Source: Oncomelania hupensis (taxonomy: Eukaryota; Mollusca; Gastropoda; Littorinimorpha; Pomatiopsidae). From it: a stretch of 64,000 nt of DNA. The stretch is taken from NCBI GenBank assembly GCA_036898135.1, contig CM072513.1, forward strand, positions 40,948,528 to 41,012,527, given 5' to 3'. Positions 11,278-61,164 of the stretch are shown piece after piece. The position numbers were made by a program, and so were the translations under genes. Under the pieces are notes generated by a model. That model saw only the letters and a program-made list of their open reading frames with translations. It made no database searches and was not told the origin of the DNA. Positions within the stretch are counted from its first letter, which is position 1. Every line of letters starts with the position of its first letter.

Positions 11278-12332
11278 ATTTATTTCAATTAGTCTTGTTC
11301 GGTATTGTGTCATGGGGGTAGATTGGTATTTTGGGGGATGGGGTGGGGGAATTGGGGAAATGTATAATATTACTATAGGAAGACAATACATTTTGAAGAA
11401 TGATCGACGTACCAGGCCCAGTCAAATGTCTGACAATCCGTCCACCTCCCTCTCCTGCCCACCCGATTAATTAGGCTTAATTAAAATCAACCATGCAACA
11501 CCTCGGCTATTCAGTTTTCTTAAGTGATCGAGCACAAGTTTTTTTTCATTCCAGGCAAACGTGCTTCAGGTACTTTAATTATTATATTTCATGACAATTA
11601 TTTAGCCCTATATATAGCCTACTATAGCTTTCTGTTTTACCTGTGTCCTGTCCTGAAAAGCAATTAATCTGACCGTAATAGGAAATCCAAAACATTGATT
11701 TCATCTCAAGTCCGCAGCTTTGGAAGCCATTATTGGGGTGATTAATTATTTACAGGCTCACCGGCTGTTGTTCACTTTACTGGCATAAAGAAAATGTGAT
11801 GCATCGCTGCTCTCAAGCTTCAGTGATGACATAAGCTTGTGGTTGCTCTCCCGGTAATCAGATGATGTGTATAATTATTGCGAGACAGTGAATGATTAAT
11901 GGCTCTTCCAGTCAGCATCCAATCAAGCAGCAACGTGCTTCTCTATGTTCCAGGTGGCCTACTGCATGCCAATGCCGGCAAGGAGTGCCTACACTATCAC
12001 ATGCTGATGATTCATTTCCATATTTATAATGTCAGAGCCTTACAAAATGTAGGATGGCTATTTAGATTTACACTGACGTGATGCAATTATTGTACTGGAG
12101 GGAATTGTCGTGTACGACCGGAAAAAGATTATGGTTGGTTGTTGGTTGTTGTTTTATTAACGTCTTCTTCATCGAGATGATAAGACCAAAAAAAATATAT
12201 AAAAAATACACAAAAAATATACGATATATTATATAGTTATAGTGTATGTATGTGTACGAAAAAAAAAAGAAAATAAAAGATTATAATGGCGCCACATCTT
12301 GGGCAAAATGCATGTTTGTTTTACAACCTGAC

Positions 12333-12334
<2 letters not shown>
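11276..12334. other. Intronic stretch, nothing recognised
   Basis: EAG intron 1 sequence. Short frames occur but show no family resemblance or splice context. Confidence 0.4.

Positions 12335-12400
<66 letters not shown>
12335..12400. repeat. (TA)n microsatellite
   Basis: Pure TA tract. Confidence 0.95.
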
Positions 12401-12401
<1 letters not shown>

Positions 12402-12639
12402 TTGCCAAATTATAATTTATACAATAATCGAAATTTTGTTTTTAATGGCGGGTGAAGGGCTGGGGGAGGGGGAGAGGGGATAGGGAATGTTGGGACAAGT
12501 AGCTTGGTCCATTAGTACCAGATCCACCGGAGCCAAAGGTACTGTCGCGATGTCGTATTATCGTATTACCTACTATACCAATTCAGTTCACTCTCTCGTT
12601 GACCATTAAGAAACGATGTACTAAAAAGTTACAATCGGT

Positions 12640-13390
12640 ATACGTTTAAGATATATTATATAGTTATCGTATATGTACGTGTACGATATATTATATATAG
12701 TACGTGTATGCGTATGTATATTTTTGTATATAAGATATATAATTATAGTGTAAGTATATAATTATAGTGTATGTATATTTTTGTATATAAGATCTTGATG
12801 TTTGTGATGATGTTTCAGATGTCATTTAATACTGGAAATTTAATATAGATGTAGCCTACTGTGTACTTGTTTTATCTATGTATGTATTGTTTTAATGTTT
12901 CATACCGATCAGCAATTGTATGTCATAATTTCTCTGTTGAGATAATAAAGTATTCTTGAACTTGAACTTGTACGCTTACGATAATGTATATAGTTATAGT
13001 GTGTGTATGTGTACAATATATTGTATAGTTATAGTGTGTGTATGTGTACAATATTTTATATAGTTATAGTGTGTATGTGTACAATATATTATTTAGTAAT
13101 TATATAAAATATATGTATTATATAATGGTTTAAAAAAAATTCTTTTAACCTTTTTAGTTGTTTTTTTACTGACGGCAATTTTGCATGGTAGAATTTCTCT
13201 TGTGAGTTAATGAAGTTTCCTTAATCTGAATAGTTATAGTGTGTGTATGTGTACGATATAATATATTTTTATAGTGTATGTGCGTGTACAATATATTATA
13301 TAGTTATAGTGTATTTGTACGATATATTATATAGTTATAGTGTATGTATGTGTACGAAATATTATATAATTATAGTGTATGTGTATATGC
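12640..13390. repeat. Degenerate AT-rich minisatellite
   Basis: A unit of roughly 35 bases containing ATAGTTATAGTGTATGTATG and TGTACGATATATTAT recurs many times, with an unrelated block of about 180 bases inside. It lies in EAG intron 1 close to the first exon. Confidence 0.7.
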
Positions 13391-13536
13391 GCGTATGAGT
13401 GTGTGTATGTGTGTGAAAGAGCGAGAGGAGAGAGAGAGAGGAGTGAGGTAGGGAGGGAGGGAGAGTGTGTGCATTAACATAAAACGGATAATAAATAAAT
13501 GCACATCCACACTGATAAAAGAGCAATGCAACTTAC

Positions 13537-13615
13537 GTTGTCCATTGGAGCGGCGGATGATGTTTTCCAGGAAAGTGTTTTGCGGGGCCACCAGGCCTCG
13601 CCGTGCCCCTGGCAT
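13537..13615 (-). CDS. EAG-type potassium channel, exon 1 (start codon, N-terminal cap)
   Basis: Read from 13615, the exon encodes MPGARRGLVAPQNTFLENII then RRSNGQ before a GTAAGT donor. The (A/G)RRGLVAPQNTFLENI segment is the near-invariant N-terminal cap of EAG channels and fixes the start codon. The exon ends in phase 1, as needed for the PAS exon at 3762-3992. Intron 1 is about 9.5 kb. The gene product is a plasma-membrane voltage-gated potassium channel; only its cytoplasmic N-terminus is in this window. The sequence cannot say whether it is the single invertebrate eag or a duplicate. Confidence 0.93.
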
Positions 13616-14480
13616 GATGACGGCTGCCCTAGAAGCTGCCCTGTGCTCGTGTCACTGACCACAGGTCTCCACTATGTCCATCTGCCACTAGCCGCCATTA
13701 CCATCAACATGGCGCAGTACAGGAAGGCATCACAATTATTGGTCACCATGGTCACTTCACTTCACTTCACTTCCATAGATATCTCTTTTCTTTTACGTCC
13801 ATCGCCATGGTACTAACGGGGACAATACAACAGTGTTTGTCCCTGTACCTGACAGGTAAAAAAAAAATCGTCCTTTAGGATGTACACCTTTAAGCTACAG
13901 TGCGCATGCTCGTTCTCATTATGCGGCAGAACGACTACAAGTCTATGACAGTGTGCGGTGGTCGCCATGACGACAGTTGACAGCCTTGCGTGTGGCACCA
14001 AGCAGTCCCCGAGCCAGCGTTGACACAATGCAGCCTGCCACTCTATTGATCACCGCTTCTGCTACAGCGCTAGAGACCTGCCTTACGCCACAAACAACAC
14101 CTGTCTCTACGCCAGCCACTCACCTGGACTGTTGCGCGCCATTTACAGCCAACAACATGAATAAACAATTACCCTCGGTCATTGCTTTTTTTTTTTTCAT
14201 TATTAACATAGCTACTTCACTACCGCCTCTATGTTGATGGCAGATGTTAATACCAGTGCCTTCCTGTTCTAAAATCTGTTCACGTTATTAGCAGACAATG
14301 ACTTACATAGGACCCCAGGCGCATTACTAATATATATATATTTTTTTTTTACATTCTGGGTTGTTTAAGGCATCTATACACTCTAATTATATACGTAGTG
14401 TTTAAAGAACATTAAATTTTTTTTTTAAGCAACCACAACAACAATAACAAACCATTCAGCTATAAAGATGAGTTACTATA
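13616..14480. other. Upstream region of the EAG gene, no motif assigned
   Basis: This is the 5' flank and probable 5' untranslated region of the minus-strand EAG gene. I could not locate a transcription start. Short plus-strand frames here have no recognisable product. Confidence 0.4.
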
Positions 14481-14840
14481 TTGACGTCACTCGATTTGCA
14501 TAAGTTTGGTATTTATGTTGAAGGCAGTCCTTGTCTAAGAACGTTGTTGCACCCAATAAGGTTTTCTTGTAAACTGCTACGTAAAAAAGAAATAATAACC
14601 ACGATGACGTCACTTCATAGAATCAAGATAACTGTACAAAACAAACAAAAAAGAAAAGATGGCGTACCGTGGCGACGTAAATCAATTTGCATAAGTTTGG
14701 TTTTATATTGAAGGTATCGGTACACACCAAGTTTGAAACAAATCCCCCCAGTAGCTTGAAAGAAAATGCCATTATGCAAAAAACAAATAAAAAAACAAAA
14801 ATTATGACGTTACCATAATGACGTCACCAGATATGCATAA
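14481..14840. repeat. Imperfect tandem repeat with TGACGTCA-like motifs
   Basis: GACGT(C/A)A followed by TTTGCATAAGTTTGGT and a TTGAAGG block recurs at about 14483 and 14666, with a partial unit near 14818. ATGACGTCA or TTGACGTCA occurs three times. The repeat explains the recurrence, so a CRE-type regulatory role is not implied. Confidence 0.5.
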
Positions 14841-14865
14841 AGATGCGCCTACCAGCTGACACAAA

Positions 14866-14998
14866 CTTGTGCCTTGCAGGATGGTCTTTGCAAGACCTGA
14901 TGATTGGAGTTTTTGTTTTTTCACCACCGTGAGCAGGTCATCGTGTTATCCAATGGCTTGTGTGATGGTCTGTCGGACTTCGTCGTTGGTGATGTGCT
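14866..14998 (-). mobile_element. Short fragment of the same non-LTR family
   Basis: About 130 bp match, in minus orientation, the region of the LINE coding for TITQAIG and the following ILQGT segment, with an internal deletion. It is a dead scrap. Confidence 0.75.
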
Positions 14999-15387
14999 GG
15001 AAACTAATTTTAAAAAAAAAAAACTAAATATATCGTCCCCTGTGAAGGATCAAACCCACACTCATCGGCAGAGGAACCTTTAACTTTCCAGACTATAGCG
15101 CACTATAGCTATTACCCCTGCAGCTGATTATACTTACCCTATACTTATTTATTACATAGTTGTTTGGTCGGTTAGTGACAAGAAAATCGGTGTTGACTAC
15201 TATCTCAAAAGCACCGAAAGTGGAATGACGATCAAATGCTTGCTGGGTGTTGGTGTATAAATGGCAAGTACATCGTTTAGGCTTTAAGACATGAGCGTCC
15301 GGATCTTTAAAATCCGTGCGATAGAAGGCATACATTGCGCGCAGTTGGCGAAGTGGTGTATTCAATGTCAGGACAATGGAAGCATTG

Positions 15388-16262
15388 AAGCGACTGGTTC
15401 AGAATAGCAATCGGCGTGCGTCAAGAATGACTACTCTCTGCAGCACTCTCTTCTTAGAGCGCATCATGTCAGATGCCCTTGCAGACCACGAAGGCACAGT
15501 CAGCGTATGGGATAGAGCAATCTCCAAACTCCGTCTTGCGAATGACATTGATGGATTGGATGGAGAAGAACAAGAACTTAAACAGCTGGTACAGAGGCTT
15601 GACACCACCCCCAGAACCTTTGGAATGCAATTAAGTGCAAATAAGACCAAAATAATAACCAACAACACCAATGGCATCAACACGGATATCAAAGTCAAAC
15701 AATAGGTCCCGACAGATTGCACAAACAACTGCTGCCTTGAAAAGGTTGAAGCCCATTTGGAAAGACAGGACCATCAGTATCAGTACACTCCAAAGTAAGG
15801 CTGCTGCGCTCCCCTGTCATCTCCATCTTCCTATACGCTTGCTAAACATGGACCCTCACAGCAGACCTACAACAAAGAATACAAAGCATGGAGATGAGGG
15901 GCTACAAGAAGACTTCTGGGCATTTCCTATATAAAGCACATCATCAACGACGAAGTCCGATAGACCATCACACAAGCCATTGGACAATATGATGACATGC
16001 TCACAGTGGTGAAGAAACGGAAACTCGATGGTATGATCACGTCACCAAATCATCAGGCCTTGCAAAGACTATCCTGCAAGGCACGGTGCAAGGAGGCAGA
16101 AGAAGAGGGATACAGAAAAAGAGGTGGGAGGACAACATTCGAGAATGGACTGGTTTGACACTGAGTGAAGCCATGAGGGTTGCTGAGAACAGAGAAATAT
16201 GGAATACGCTGGTTAAACGATCATCTGTGGTGCCCCAAAGACTTTCGAGTTACGGGATATAA
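15388..16262 (+). mobile_element. 5'-truncated, internally broken non-LTR retrotransposon copy
   Basis: The copy enters near the reverse-transcriptase WFRTTIGVRQG region, has a degenerate LANDIDGLDGEEQELKQL block where active copies have FADD, and runs to the shared 3' end near 16262. Frames break several times. Confidence 0.8.
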
Positions 16263-16504
16263 TAGCGATAAAATTGCAACCCATACAGGCAGTGGTTTTG
16301 AGCCCTAGACGGCTTGGATTGACAATAAATAAATAAAATAAAATAAACATCTTGACGCATGCAGTTGGCTTAGAGATGTACTCAACGGCAAAAACAATTT
16401 AAGACTTGAATGTTAAGCGATATCATCGCAGTCCGTACTGTTAAGAGTTCCAAACTGGTTGACGGTCTGGAGTGCCGAAACCAAAACTAACAAGACGCCC
16501 TGCC

Positions 16505-16665
16505 CCTACTAAATACACCCAGCAAGCACTAGGTCCCTTTTCCTCATTCCCTGGGCGCACAAAGGCTGCATGCGCTTCGGGCCGCTTGAGTTAGAACCTC
16601 TATCGGCCAGCGCCTTGAGAAGCTCTTGAGCCGGAGAAGCGCTATATAAGAATGATTAAATAAAT
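16505..16665 (+). mobile_element. SINE fragment with shared tail
   Basis: It contains AAATACACCCAGCAAGCACT and ends with GGCCAGCGCCTTGAGAAGCT and GCGCTATATAAG, the 3' tail shared with SINE copies at 25930, 26480, 27815 and 45915. It is followed by an AAATA-rich tail. Confidence 0.65.
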
Positions 16666-16899
16666 ACATAAATAAATACAGGCACAGACTATGATCGAAC
16701 CGTAGTCTCACACAACTCACTGTGTACCAGTGGCGCTCACTTCTGTGGTCATGAAAATCTTCAAGTTGAGCGACTCGTCCTCACCTACCTGAAAGCACGG
16801 GCCACCTTCGGGACCCTCTCCAGTTCGTATATTGGGCAAACAGGTCAGTTGAGAATGCTGTCGCTCTGGGCCTTCACCACTTCCTCCAACATATGGAGA

Positions 16900-16986
16900 A
16901 CTCGCGTACGTACTAAGTTAGTTATTAATTATTTATAGGGTCCAGCGGACTGCAAAGAGCCGAATCAGGACCACTCGCGTACGTAC
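16900..16986 (-). mobile_element. Ultra-short retroposon, copy 3 (with 14-bp TSD)
   Basis: A 59-bp insertion (16914-16972) is flanked by direct repeats ACTCGCGTACGTAC at 16900-16913 and 16973-16986. On the minus strand it starts GGTCCTGATTCGGCTC, continues to CAGTCCGCTGGACCC and ends in an AT-rich tail. It is a third insertion of the core seen at 7559 and 8579, with a different tail. Confidence 0.8.
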
Positions 16987-17039
16987 GCTAGCGTGTTCTT
17001 CGTTCATTTTAGTTCAACCTTTATACTATCAGCCCTCAT

Positions 17040-17900
17040 AAACTGTTTGACACACTGTTGCTTTTAAATGTCGATCCATTTAGGTGCCATTGGATTCTAT
17101 ACTTTTTACTAAACCGTCCACAAGTTGTCAGAGTTAAAAATACATGCTCTTGTTCTAGAACACTCAACACAGAAGCACCCCAGGGATGTGCGCTTTCCCC
17201 TCTTTTGTTTACGCTGTTCATAAATAATTGTGTGTCGTCAGACCCATCTGTGCTTGTTGTGAAGTTTTCGGACGAAACAACAATCGAATGCCTAATCTCT
17301 AATGAAGACGAGAAGATGCACCATGAAAAGGTCGGGCGGCTGGTAGGTTGTTGTTCGAATAATAATCTCGGGCTGAATGTTTCGAAGACAAAAGAAATGA
17401 TAATAGACTTCCGGAAGATCAAGAGGCCCATTTCACCTCTTAAGATCGATGGTGAAATTGTAGAACAGGTCGACCCTTTCAAATTTCTTGGTACTATTAT
17501 CTCTAACGACTTGTCATGGGACAATAACACAGTGTCCATCATCAAAAAGTTCCACCAGCGCCTTCATTTCTTGAGACATCTTTTTCAAAAAAAAAAAGTA
17601 AAAAAAAAAAAGTAAAAAAATAAAAAGTTCGGGTTGAGCCAAACCATACTCGCGCAGTTCTATCGCGCCGTGATAGAATGCACTCAGTCTGTTTTTCCGC
17701 CACTTCTAGTGAGAAGAACCAGCTGGAACGGGTCTTGATGAACGCGTCTAAAATTGTCGGTTGCGAACTACCATCAGATGCTACAGCGCGCGAAAGTTTA
17801 GCTAGGAGAGCCAGCAGCATCGTCCGCGACCCATCATACCCAGCCAATCACCTTGTCGAGCTCCTCCCGGCATGCGTTACAGAGTCCTTAATAAGTGTAT
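17040..17900 (+). mobile_element. Rex1/CR1-like non-LTR retrotransposon fragment
   Basis: The frame from about 17058 encodes a reverse-transcriptase part with EAPQGCALSPLLFTLFINNC, then VVKFSDETT at the catalytic site (usually xxDD) and LNVSKTKEMIIDFRK. After an A-rich frameshift near 17590 it continues with LSQTILAQFYRAVIECTQS and a DPSYPANHL segment typical of the Rex1/CR1-like C-terminus. The second catalytic aspartate is glutamate and the frame is broken, so it is inactive. It is a different family from the other LINE pieces here. Confidence 0.78.
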
Positions 17901-18063
17901 AACAAATCGGTTCACTAGATTCAGTTTCTTTCCTAAGCTGCACTTTCAGTACCAGTTGTCTGTTAAACGCCGGGCATAGTAGTATTTTACCATGTATTTT
18001 ATTGTCTTATATTGAGTTACTGTGTCATGTATGATTCTTAATCTAATGTGGCAATGTATGCCT

Positions 18064-18064
<1 letters not shown>

Positions 18065-18109
<45 letters not shown>

Positions 18110-18130
18110 CGCGTGTGTGTGTGTGTGTGT
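18065..18130. repeat. (TG)n microsatellite
   Basis: TG tract with a short CG-rich interruption. Confidence 0.95.
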
Positions 18131-18414
18131 ATGCAAGCGCATGTGTGTTTTGTATGTGTCAGTAAGTATAAATGTGTGTGTTCCGGCACGCATGTGAAAC
18201 GAAGCGTGTAATGTACGATAGATGTACAGTAAATATTTTATAATTATGATTTTTTTCTTTTACTTGTCCTTCATCTGATGCTTATTTAATTAATTCAGAC
18301 TTTTTTCTTATAGAAATGTCGCATGGCGCTGACTTCTATTAGCTGTGATACAGGCCTGTGGTGATTATTTCAATGGTTCTTTTTCTATTGTGTGGTGAAT
18401 ATCTGTACATTTAT

Positions 18415-19332
18415 CTATGTGTTAGTTTGTATATAATTGTAATTAATGCATGTGTCTATGACAATACCTAAAAACGTGATCTGTTGAGTGGGACCCACTA
18501 CCTTTTCCCAACTGATGAAAAAACCTAACTTGCGCACCAAGCCAATCAAACAATGAAGAGCCTCGTTGCACAACTCATACGTGGGCGCTACGACTAGGAA
18601 ATCATCAATGTAGGCAACAACATCATGCCAGCCGCGCCGCTTCATACAACGGCGGATCGCCTGCGACAACCTGTGGAAATGGCTAGGGGCCAGGGTTGCC
18701 CCAAACGGCAGTCTACAGTCAAACAGGTAAGTGGCCTCCTTCTGTCCCTCAAACTGCCATTTAAGCCCTGTCACTTTGTACTCATCCTTGTGGACTGGCA
18801 CAGACCTATATGCAGACTTCAAATCTAGTTTGGCACACCAGTACCCAGTCTTGGCAATTTCACATGCATCCTCAATGGTTTGGAATCGCTCAGGATGCAG
18901 CGTTGCATAATCGTTCATAGCCGAGCCGAAAGGACGGCTGCCGTCGTGTATCAGGCGAATGTTACCATCGTCTTTGGATATTGCGGCCAAAGGACTGACA
19001 ATCAGGGGCTTACGAGACGCTAACACATAGTTACCCTCTGCAATTTGCTTTTTAAGTTCCTGTTCAACTAGCTGTTTATGTTGGCTAGCGGACTGATGGT
19101 TTTCAGCCTCTGCCTTATGTACGGCACTGGCCTTATCCGTTAGTCTAAACCCATGCTCTATTCCACACAGCAGGAAATCCCTATCACTGTCATACTGAAG
19201 TTCATCCTTCCAGCACTGTAATTTATTGGCTATCGATGCTACACTATTACTGTCCCCTAACCACTGGCACTCAAAGGGGTCCTGGGGTGGAAAAGGGGAG
19301 GCGAGGGAGGGAGGAGGGGGGTACGAGTCCAC
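18415..19332 (-). CDS. DIRS-type retrotransposon reverse transcriptase, truncated
   Basis: Minus-strand frame of 305 residues. It shows SPLAAISKDDGNIRLIHDGS, then AKLDLKSAYRSVPV (first catalytic Asp), LPFGATLAPSHFHRLSQAI and VVAYIDDFLVVA (the xDD catalytic pair), and ITFLGIVIDT. This is the reverse transcriptase style of DIRS/Ngaro elements, which use a tyrosine recombinase. The RNase H, methyltransferase and recombinase parts expected afterwards are absent; homology ends near 18470. The gag-like frame at 19363-20343 lies just upstream. The element is incomplete. Confidence 0.78.
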   Translation of the reverse strand: MDSYPPPPSLASPFPPQDPFECQWLGDSNSVASIANKLQCWKDELQYDSDRDFLLCGIEHGFRLTDKASAVHKAEAENHQSASQHKQLVEQELKKQIAEGNYVLASRKPLIVSPLAAISKDDGNIRLIHDGSRPFGSAMNDYATLHPERFQTIEDACEIAKTGYWCAKLDLKSAYRSVPVHKDEYKVTGLKWQFEGQKEATYLFDCRLPFGATLAPSHFHRLSQAIRRCMKRRGWHDVVAYIDDFLVVAPTYELCNEALHCLIGLVRKLGFFISWEKVVGPTQQITFLGIVIDTCINYNYIQTNT

Positions 19333-19362
19333 TCGCCTAGATGCAGTTGACCGCGCACTGTC

Positions 19363-20343
19363 CTAGCTAGAATGGCCCACTGTCACACTGGCTGGGGCAT
19401 GGCGAGGGTGGTTCGTAGCAGGGTGGTCCGAGCGAAGACAGACAATGCAAGCGTGTTCGAACTGACAATTGGGTTCGAACGTGCAACGGCCCCTATTCCA
19501 CTGCTGACAGATGGGCTTTCCCGACCCGCCCAACACGCCCGTGCTCCCCGAAGTCTTGGGACGCGCCGCGGTCGTCGGCTTCTTCCGCTCCTCCACGGGA
19601 CGCTCCTTTAACGACACCAACGCCAAGTGCTGTGAATCGCTGCCCCAGCGAAACTTGTAAGCTGCCTGGTTCTGACGATACTGATCATCGTATATCAGGA
19701 CTGAGGACCACGTGTATCGGGCCGCCATTTCCCCAATCTTGACCGTATACGCCAGGTAATCCATCGTGTCGTCCGCAGAGAGACGGCCCGTCTCCAGCAA
19801 CGTGGCCATGATCCTGGCATTTGCAGCAATCCACTGCGCCGGCGACACAACTTCCAGTCGAGGCCTCTGGCGTGGGAGGCGAATGGTCACACCGGCACCC
19901 AGTTCCACTTCCTGCTCCTGCTGCCAGTTGTTCACGTTAATAAAATCTATGATCCGCAAAGCAGGCTCACCTGGGCGCCTGGTCTGAAGGAAAGAGGTAG
20001 GGTCGAGGTCAACGCGACCACTGCCACTCGCCGTAGGAGCGTCAGGCATCCGCAGCAAGTCTTGAAGCGTGCACTGAGGTCTAGTAGTCAAACCATGACT
20101 AGAGAGATGTGGACCGGACAGCGATGCCGTCGTCGCCGATGATGGTGTGGATTGACGCTTGAGTTCCAAGATGGCGGTGCGCACAGAGACCAGGTGCCCC
20201 CGTTTTAGGTCAAGCGCTGTCAAGTCTTCTTCTGAGGTGTTGATTAACACCTGATAGTTATCAAACCCATTGTCCACTAGCACAACAACGGCAGCCGCAG
20301 GCACCTGCTTGCACCACTCTTCAAAGTTAAAATGTACAGACAT
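19363..20343 (-). CDS. DIRS-type retrotransposon gag-like protein
   Basis: Minus-strand frame starting MSVHFNFEEWCKQV at 20343, the internal Met preferred over an upstream in-frame Met at 20457. An N-terminal helical segment with LVDNGFDNYQVLI looks like a SAM-type domain. A central QWIAANARIMATLLETG block and a C-terminal CCCH zinc finger with CQQWNRGRCTFEPNCQFEH follow; a further C..C..H cluster comes next. Gag-like proteins with a CCCH finger occur in DIRS/Ngaro elements. The frame is uninterrupted for about 326 codons, suggesting a fairly young insertion. Confidence 0.72.
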   Translation of the reverse strand: MSVHFNFEEWCKQVPAAAVVVLVDNGFDNYQVLINTSEEDLTALDLKRGHLVSVRTAILELKRQSTPSSATTASLSGPHLSSHGLTTRPQCTLQDLLRMPDAPTASGSGRVDLDPTSFLQTRRPGEPALRIIDFINVNNWQQEQEVELGAGVTIRLPRQRPRLEVVSPAQWIAANARIMATLLETGRLSADDTMDYLAYTVKIGEMAARYTWSSVLIYDDQYRQNQAAYKFRWGSDSQHLALVSLKERPVEERKKPTTAARPKTSGSTGVLGGSGKPICQQWNRGRCTFEPNCQFEHACIVCLRSDHPATNHPRHAPASVTVGHSS

Positions 20344-20849
20344 CTTCGTAACAGAAAACCAGAACGTAAGCTCCAAAATCGGAACGTAAGCTGCCGCTAC
20401 TGTTGCGAGCACAAGCGCTGTTCTGTCAATGCAAAGAAATAATAATACTAATACCATATTCGCTAATTAGAACATTACTCACAATATTATTTCTCAAGTC
20501 AACTTTTTATTTCTGGCTGCACTGTGCCCTTCGAGACCAAAGACACAGGCGCACAAAAATACATATTTTTTAAATTATGTTTATTCTAAACAACACATAA
20601 TTGTAATCATGCGTTGCGTTCTTAAACATGTGCTGAATGCTGTACGAGAAGTCTACATTTTATGTCTAACGATGCATTTTAATTAATTTACATATAAATT
20701 TGTATGTCTTGTCTGAATTATGCGGTTTGATTGCGTGATTGATTGTTTTGCCTCTTCCCCAAGCCACAGTCCTTTGTAAAAATTGGAATAAAGTTTATTT
20801 GACTGTTACTATATAAGCTATTGTCAGAACCGACCAACTGTACACTTAT
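20344..20849. other. Probable 5' region of the DIRS-type element and flank
   Basis: No coding sequence is seen. Inverted terminal repeats or split direct repeats of the element were not recognised. Confidence 0.35.
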
Positions 20850-20952
<103 letters not shown>

Positions 20953-21231
20953 GTCTGTCTTTCTTTCTTTCTTTCTCTCCCTCTCCCTGCTATTTTCCCA
21001 TCAAAGGTTTCGACTTCTTTCTTCTACTCAGTCGCACCATGGACTGATGTACACCACAGTTTTGATCTCGATCTCTTCCCGCCCATGTTTATTATGGCTT
21101 TACTGCTCAAGCCTGTACTGTACTGTATTGTTCTGATCGGACTTAGCATTTTAAAAAAAGTTTCAATATTATTTTGGTTAATGCTGTCAATAGTCTAGTT
21201 TATTTATGTCTTATTTGAAGTAGTGTAGACA

Positions 21232-21380
<149 letters not shown>

Positions 21381-22556
21381 GTTGATAAAATTTATTAAAA
21401 CCTAGCAAACTGAATATGTAGTCAGGTTCACTGAACTAAATAAACTTTCTTTTAGATCAGTGAGTCAGGTTACTTTGCGTTGTACGAAACTGTAACTATT
21501 TGTAGAGATGCTCCACCGGAAGTCAACTTTGTCGCAAAACATTGTCACGTGCTCAAGCGTGACTGATCATACCAACCTTCGCTTTCAATGTTGCATGTTT
21601 TCATGTTTCATTTCAATCTAGCAGTACTGATTTGAAGGGACACAACGGTATTTGGTTTAAACCTCCCTATTCACAGTTAGCAAGTGATTTTAGGGTCGAT
21701 CGCACTTTCTTGCGCAGTTCAACTACTCTGGACACAGTCTGAAGATTCTGTCTAGAATGATAGCACTATTACTAATAGTATTACAAATACAATCCAGATA
21801 CAACGACAGTGCATGGATGGCACGGTGTGTGATGAGTTTAACAATGGCATGTAATTGGGCAACTGAATGTTCTTTGATTGAGTAACTGTTTTTGCTTGAA
21901 TTGGTTAATAATTATAAGTATTATGTGGCCTTTAGTCAATAATTATGTTAAATGTTATTTGGATGGGAGACAATCCTGTAAAAGTTGGACACTAGTGTAT
22001 CGAGGGCCACCATGTGGGATAACGGCAGCTTATTCGACCGTTGTAATTTAACTCTTAGGAAATTATCAGATTGACATCAACATGTCTGTACATAAAATAT
22101 TGCGCACAACCAAAGAACATAAAGTATAAACTATGTCGTTCTTTGGCAAAAACTCGCTCCGGCAACTCCTGCGACTTTTTTGGGTGCCAAGCTGTACTAG
22201 CCTTGCCTTTCCCTTGAGGTGTGGAGAAGGATCTTCCCAATCACCACTGCTCAGGCTTACATTCTAAAGAGGAATGCAGAGTGCACAACCATGGTCTTTC
22301 CAGATCAAAGGGTTCCCATTACAATTACATACACGTGCAGAGTACTAAGATATCCATACTACTTCCTGCTTATAATATGTTTTCACATTTATAGTTTTAA
22401 CTGATATACTTTTTGCCATATTGCCACGTTTATAGTTTTAACTTATATACTTTTTGTAATGTCCATACATACATATAGTATTAAAATATATACTTTTTGC
22501 CATGTTGCAGTGTTTTGAGAATCTGATGACAGATGAGTGATGTTTTTTTGTGACAG
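21381..22556 (+). other. 5' flank of LYST, first untranslated exon not located
   Basis: The first coding exon is preceded by an acceptor-like TTTTTTTGTGACAG at 22556, so an upstream untranslated exon is likely here or further left. I could not place it. One E-box, GTCACGTG, is at 21544-21551. Confidence 0.4.
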
Positions 22557-22615
22557 ATCATAATGCAAGGTCATTACTAAAAGTACTGGGCTGCTTTATG
22601 TGAAAAACTGCAACC

Positions 22616-60753
<38,138 letters not shown>

Positions 60754-60796
60754 GTAGTTGGTGACTTTTTACAGGTTTTATTACTGTGCCACTATT

Positions 60797-60902
60797 GTCA
60801 GTTTGTTGACTGATGTGATGCCATGGCTTGTAATAAGTGTTCAAAAAGGCTGTCAGTTTGTTGACTGATGCCATGGCTTGTAATAAGTGTTCAAAAAGGC
60901 TG
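60797..60902. repeat. Tandem duplication of a unit of about 50 bp
   Basis: TGTCAGTTTGTTGACTGATG and CCATGGCTTGTAATAAGTG up to TTCAAAAAGGC occur twice in a row; the first copy has an extra TGATG. Confidence 0.85.
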
Positions 60903-61011
60903 TGGTAACACCAGCACCCTTTTTGCCTCGTGTTGAAACTTGCCAACAGTCACCCTTGGCAACAAAAATCCATGTATTGATGTTTTGTTGATTTTTATAT
61001 TATATAGTATA

Positions 61012-61013
<2 letters not shown>

Positions 61014-61096
<83 letters not shown>
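61014..61096. repeat. (CT)n microsatellite
   Basis: Pure CT tract in LYST intron 33. Confidence 0.95.
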
Positions 61097-61099
<3 letters not shown>

Positions 61100-61164
61100 C
61101 TATCTCTCTGTCTATATATATATGCATTGTTATGACTATGGACACACTATTTAGTGAGAATGAA

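Noticed and set aside
13977..14237. Short plus-strand frame of 86 residues upstream of the EAG start
   Set aside because: No family resemblance, no splice or promoter context; probably antisense to the EAG 5' untranslated region.
14481..14840. CRE promoter cluster (three TGACGTCA-like sites)
   Set aside because: The sites recur because they lie in an imperfect tandem repeat; no start site evidence is nearby.
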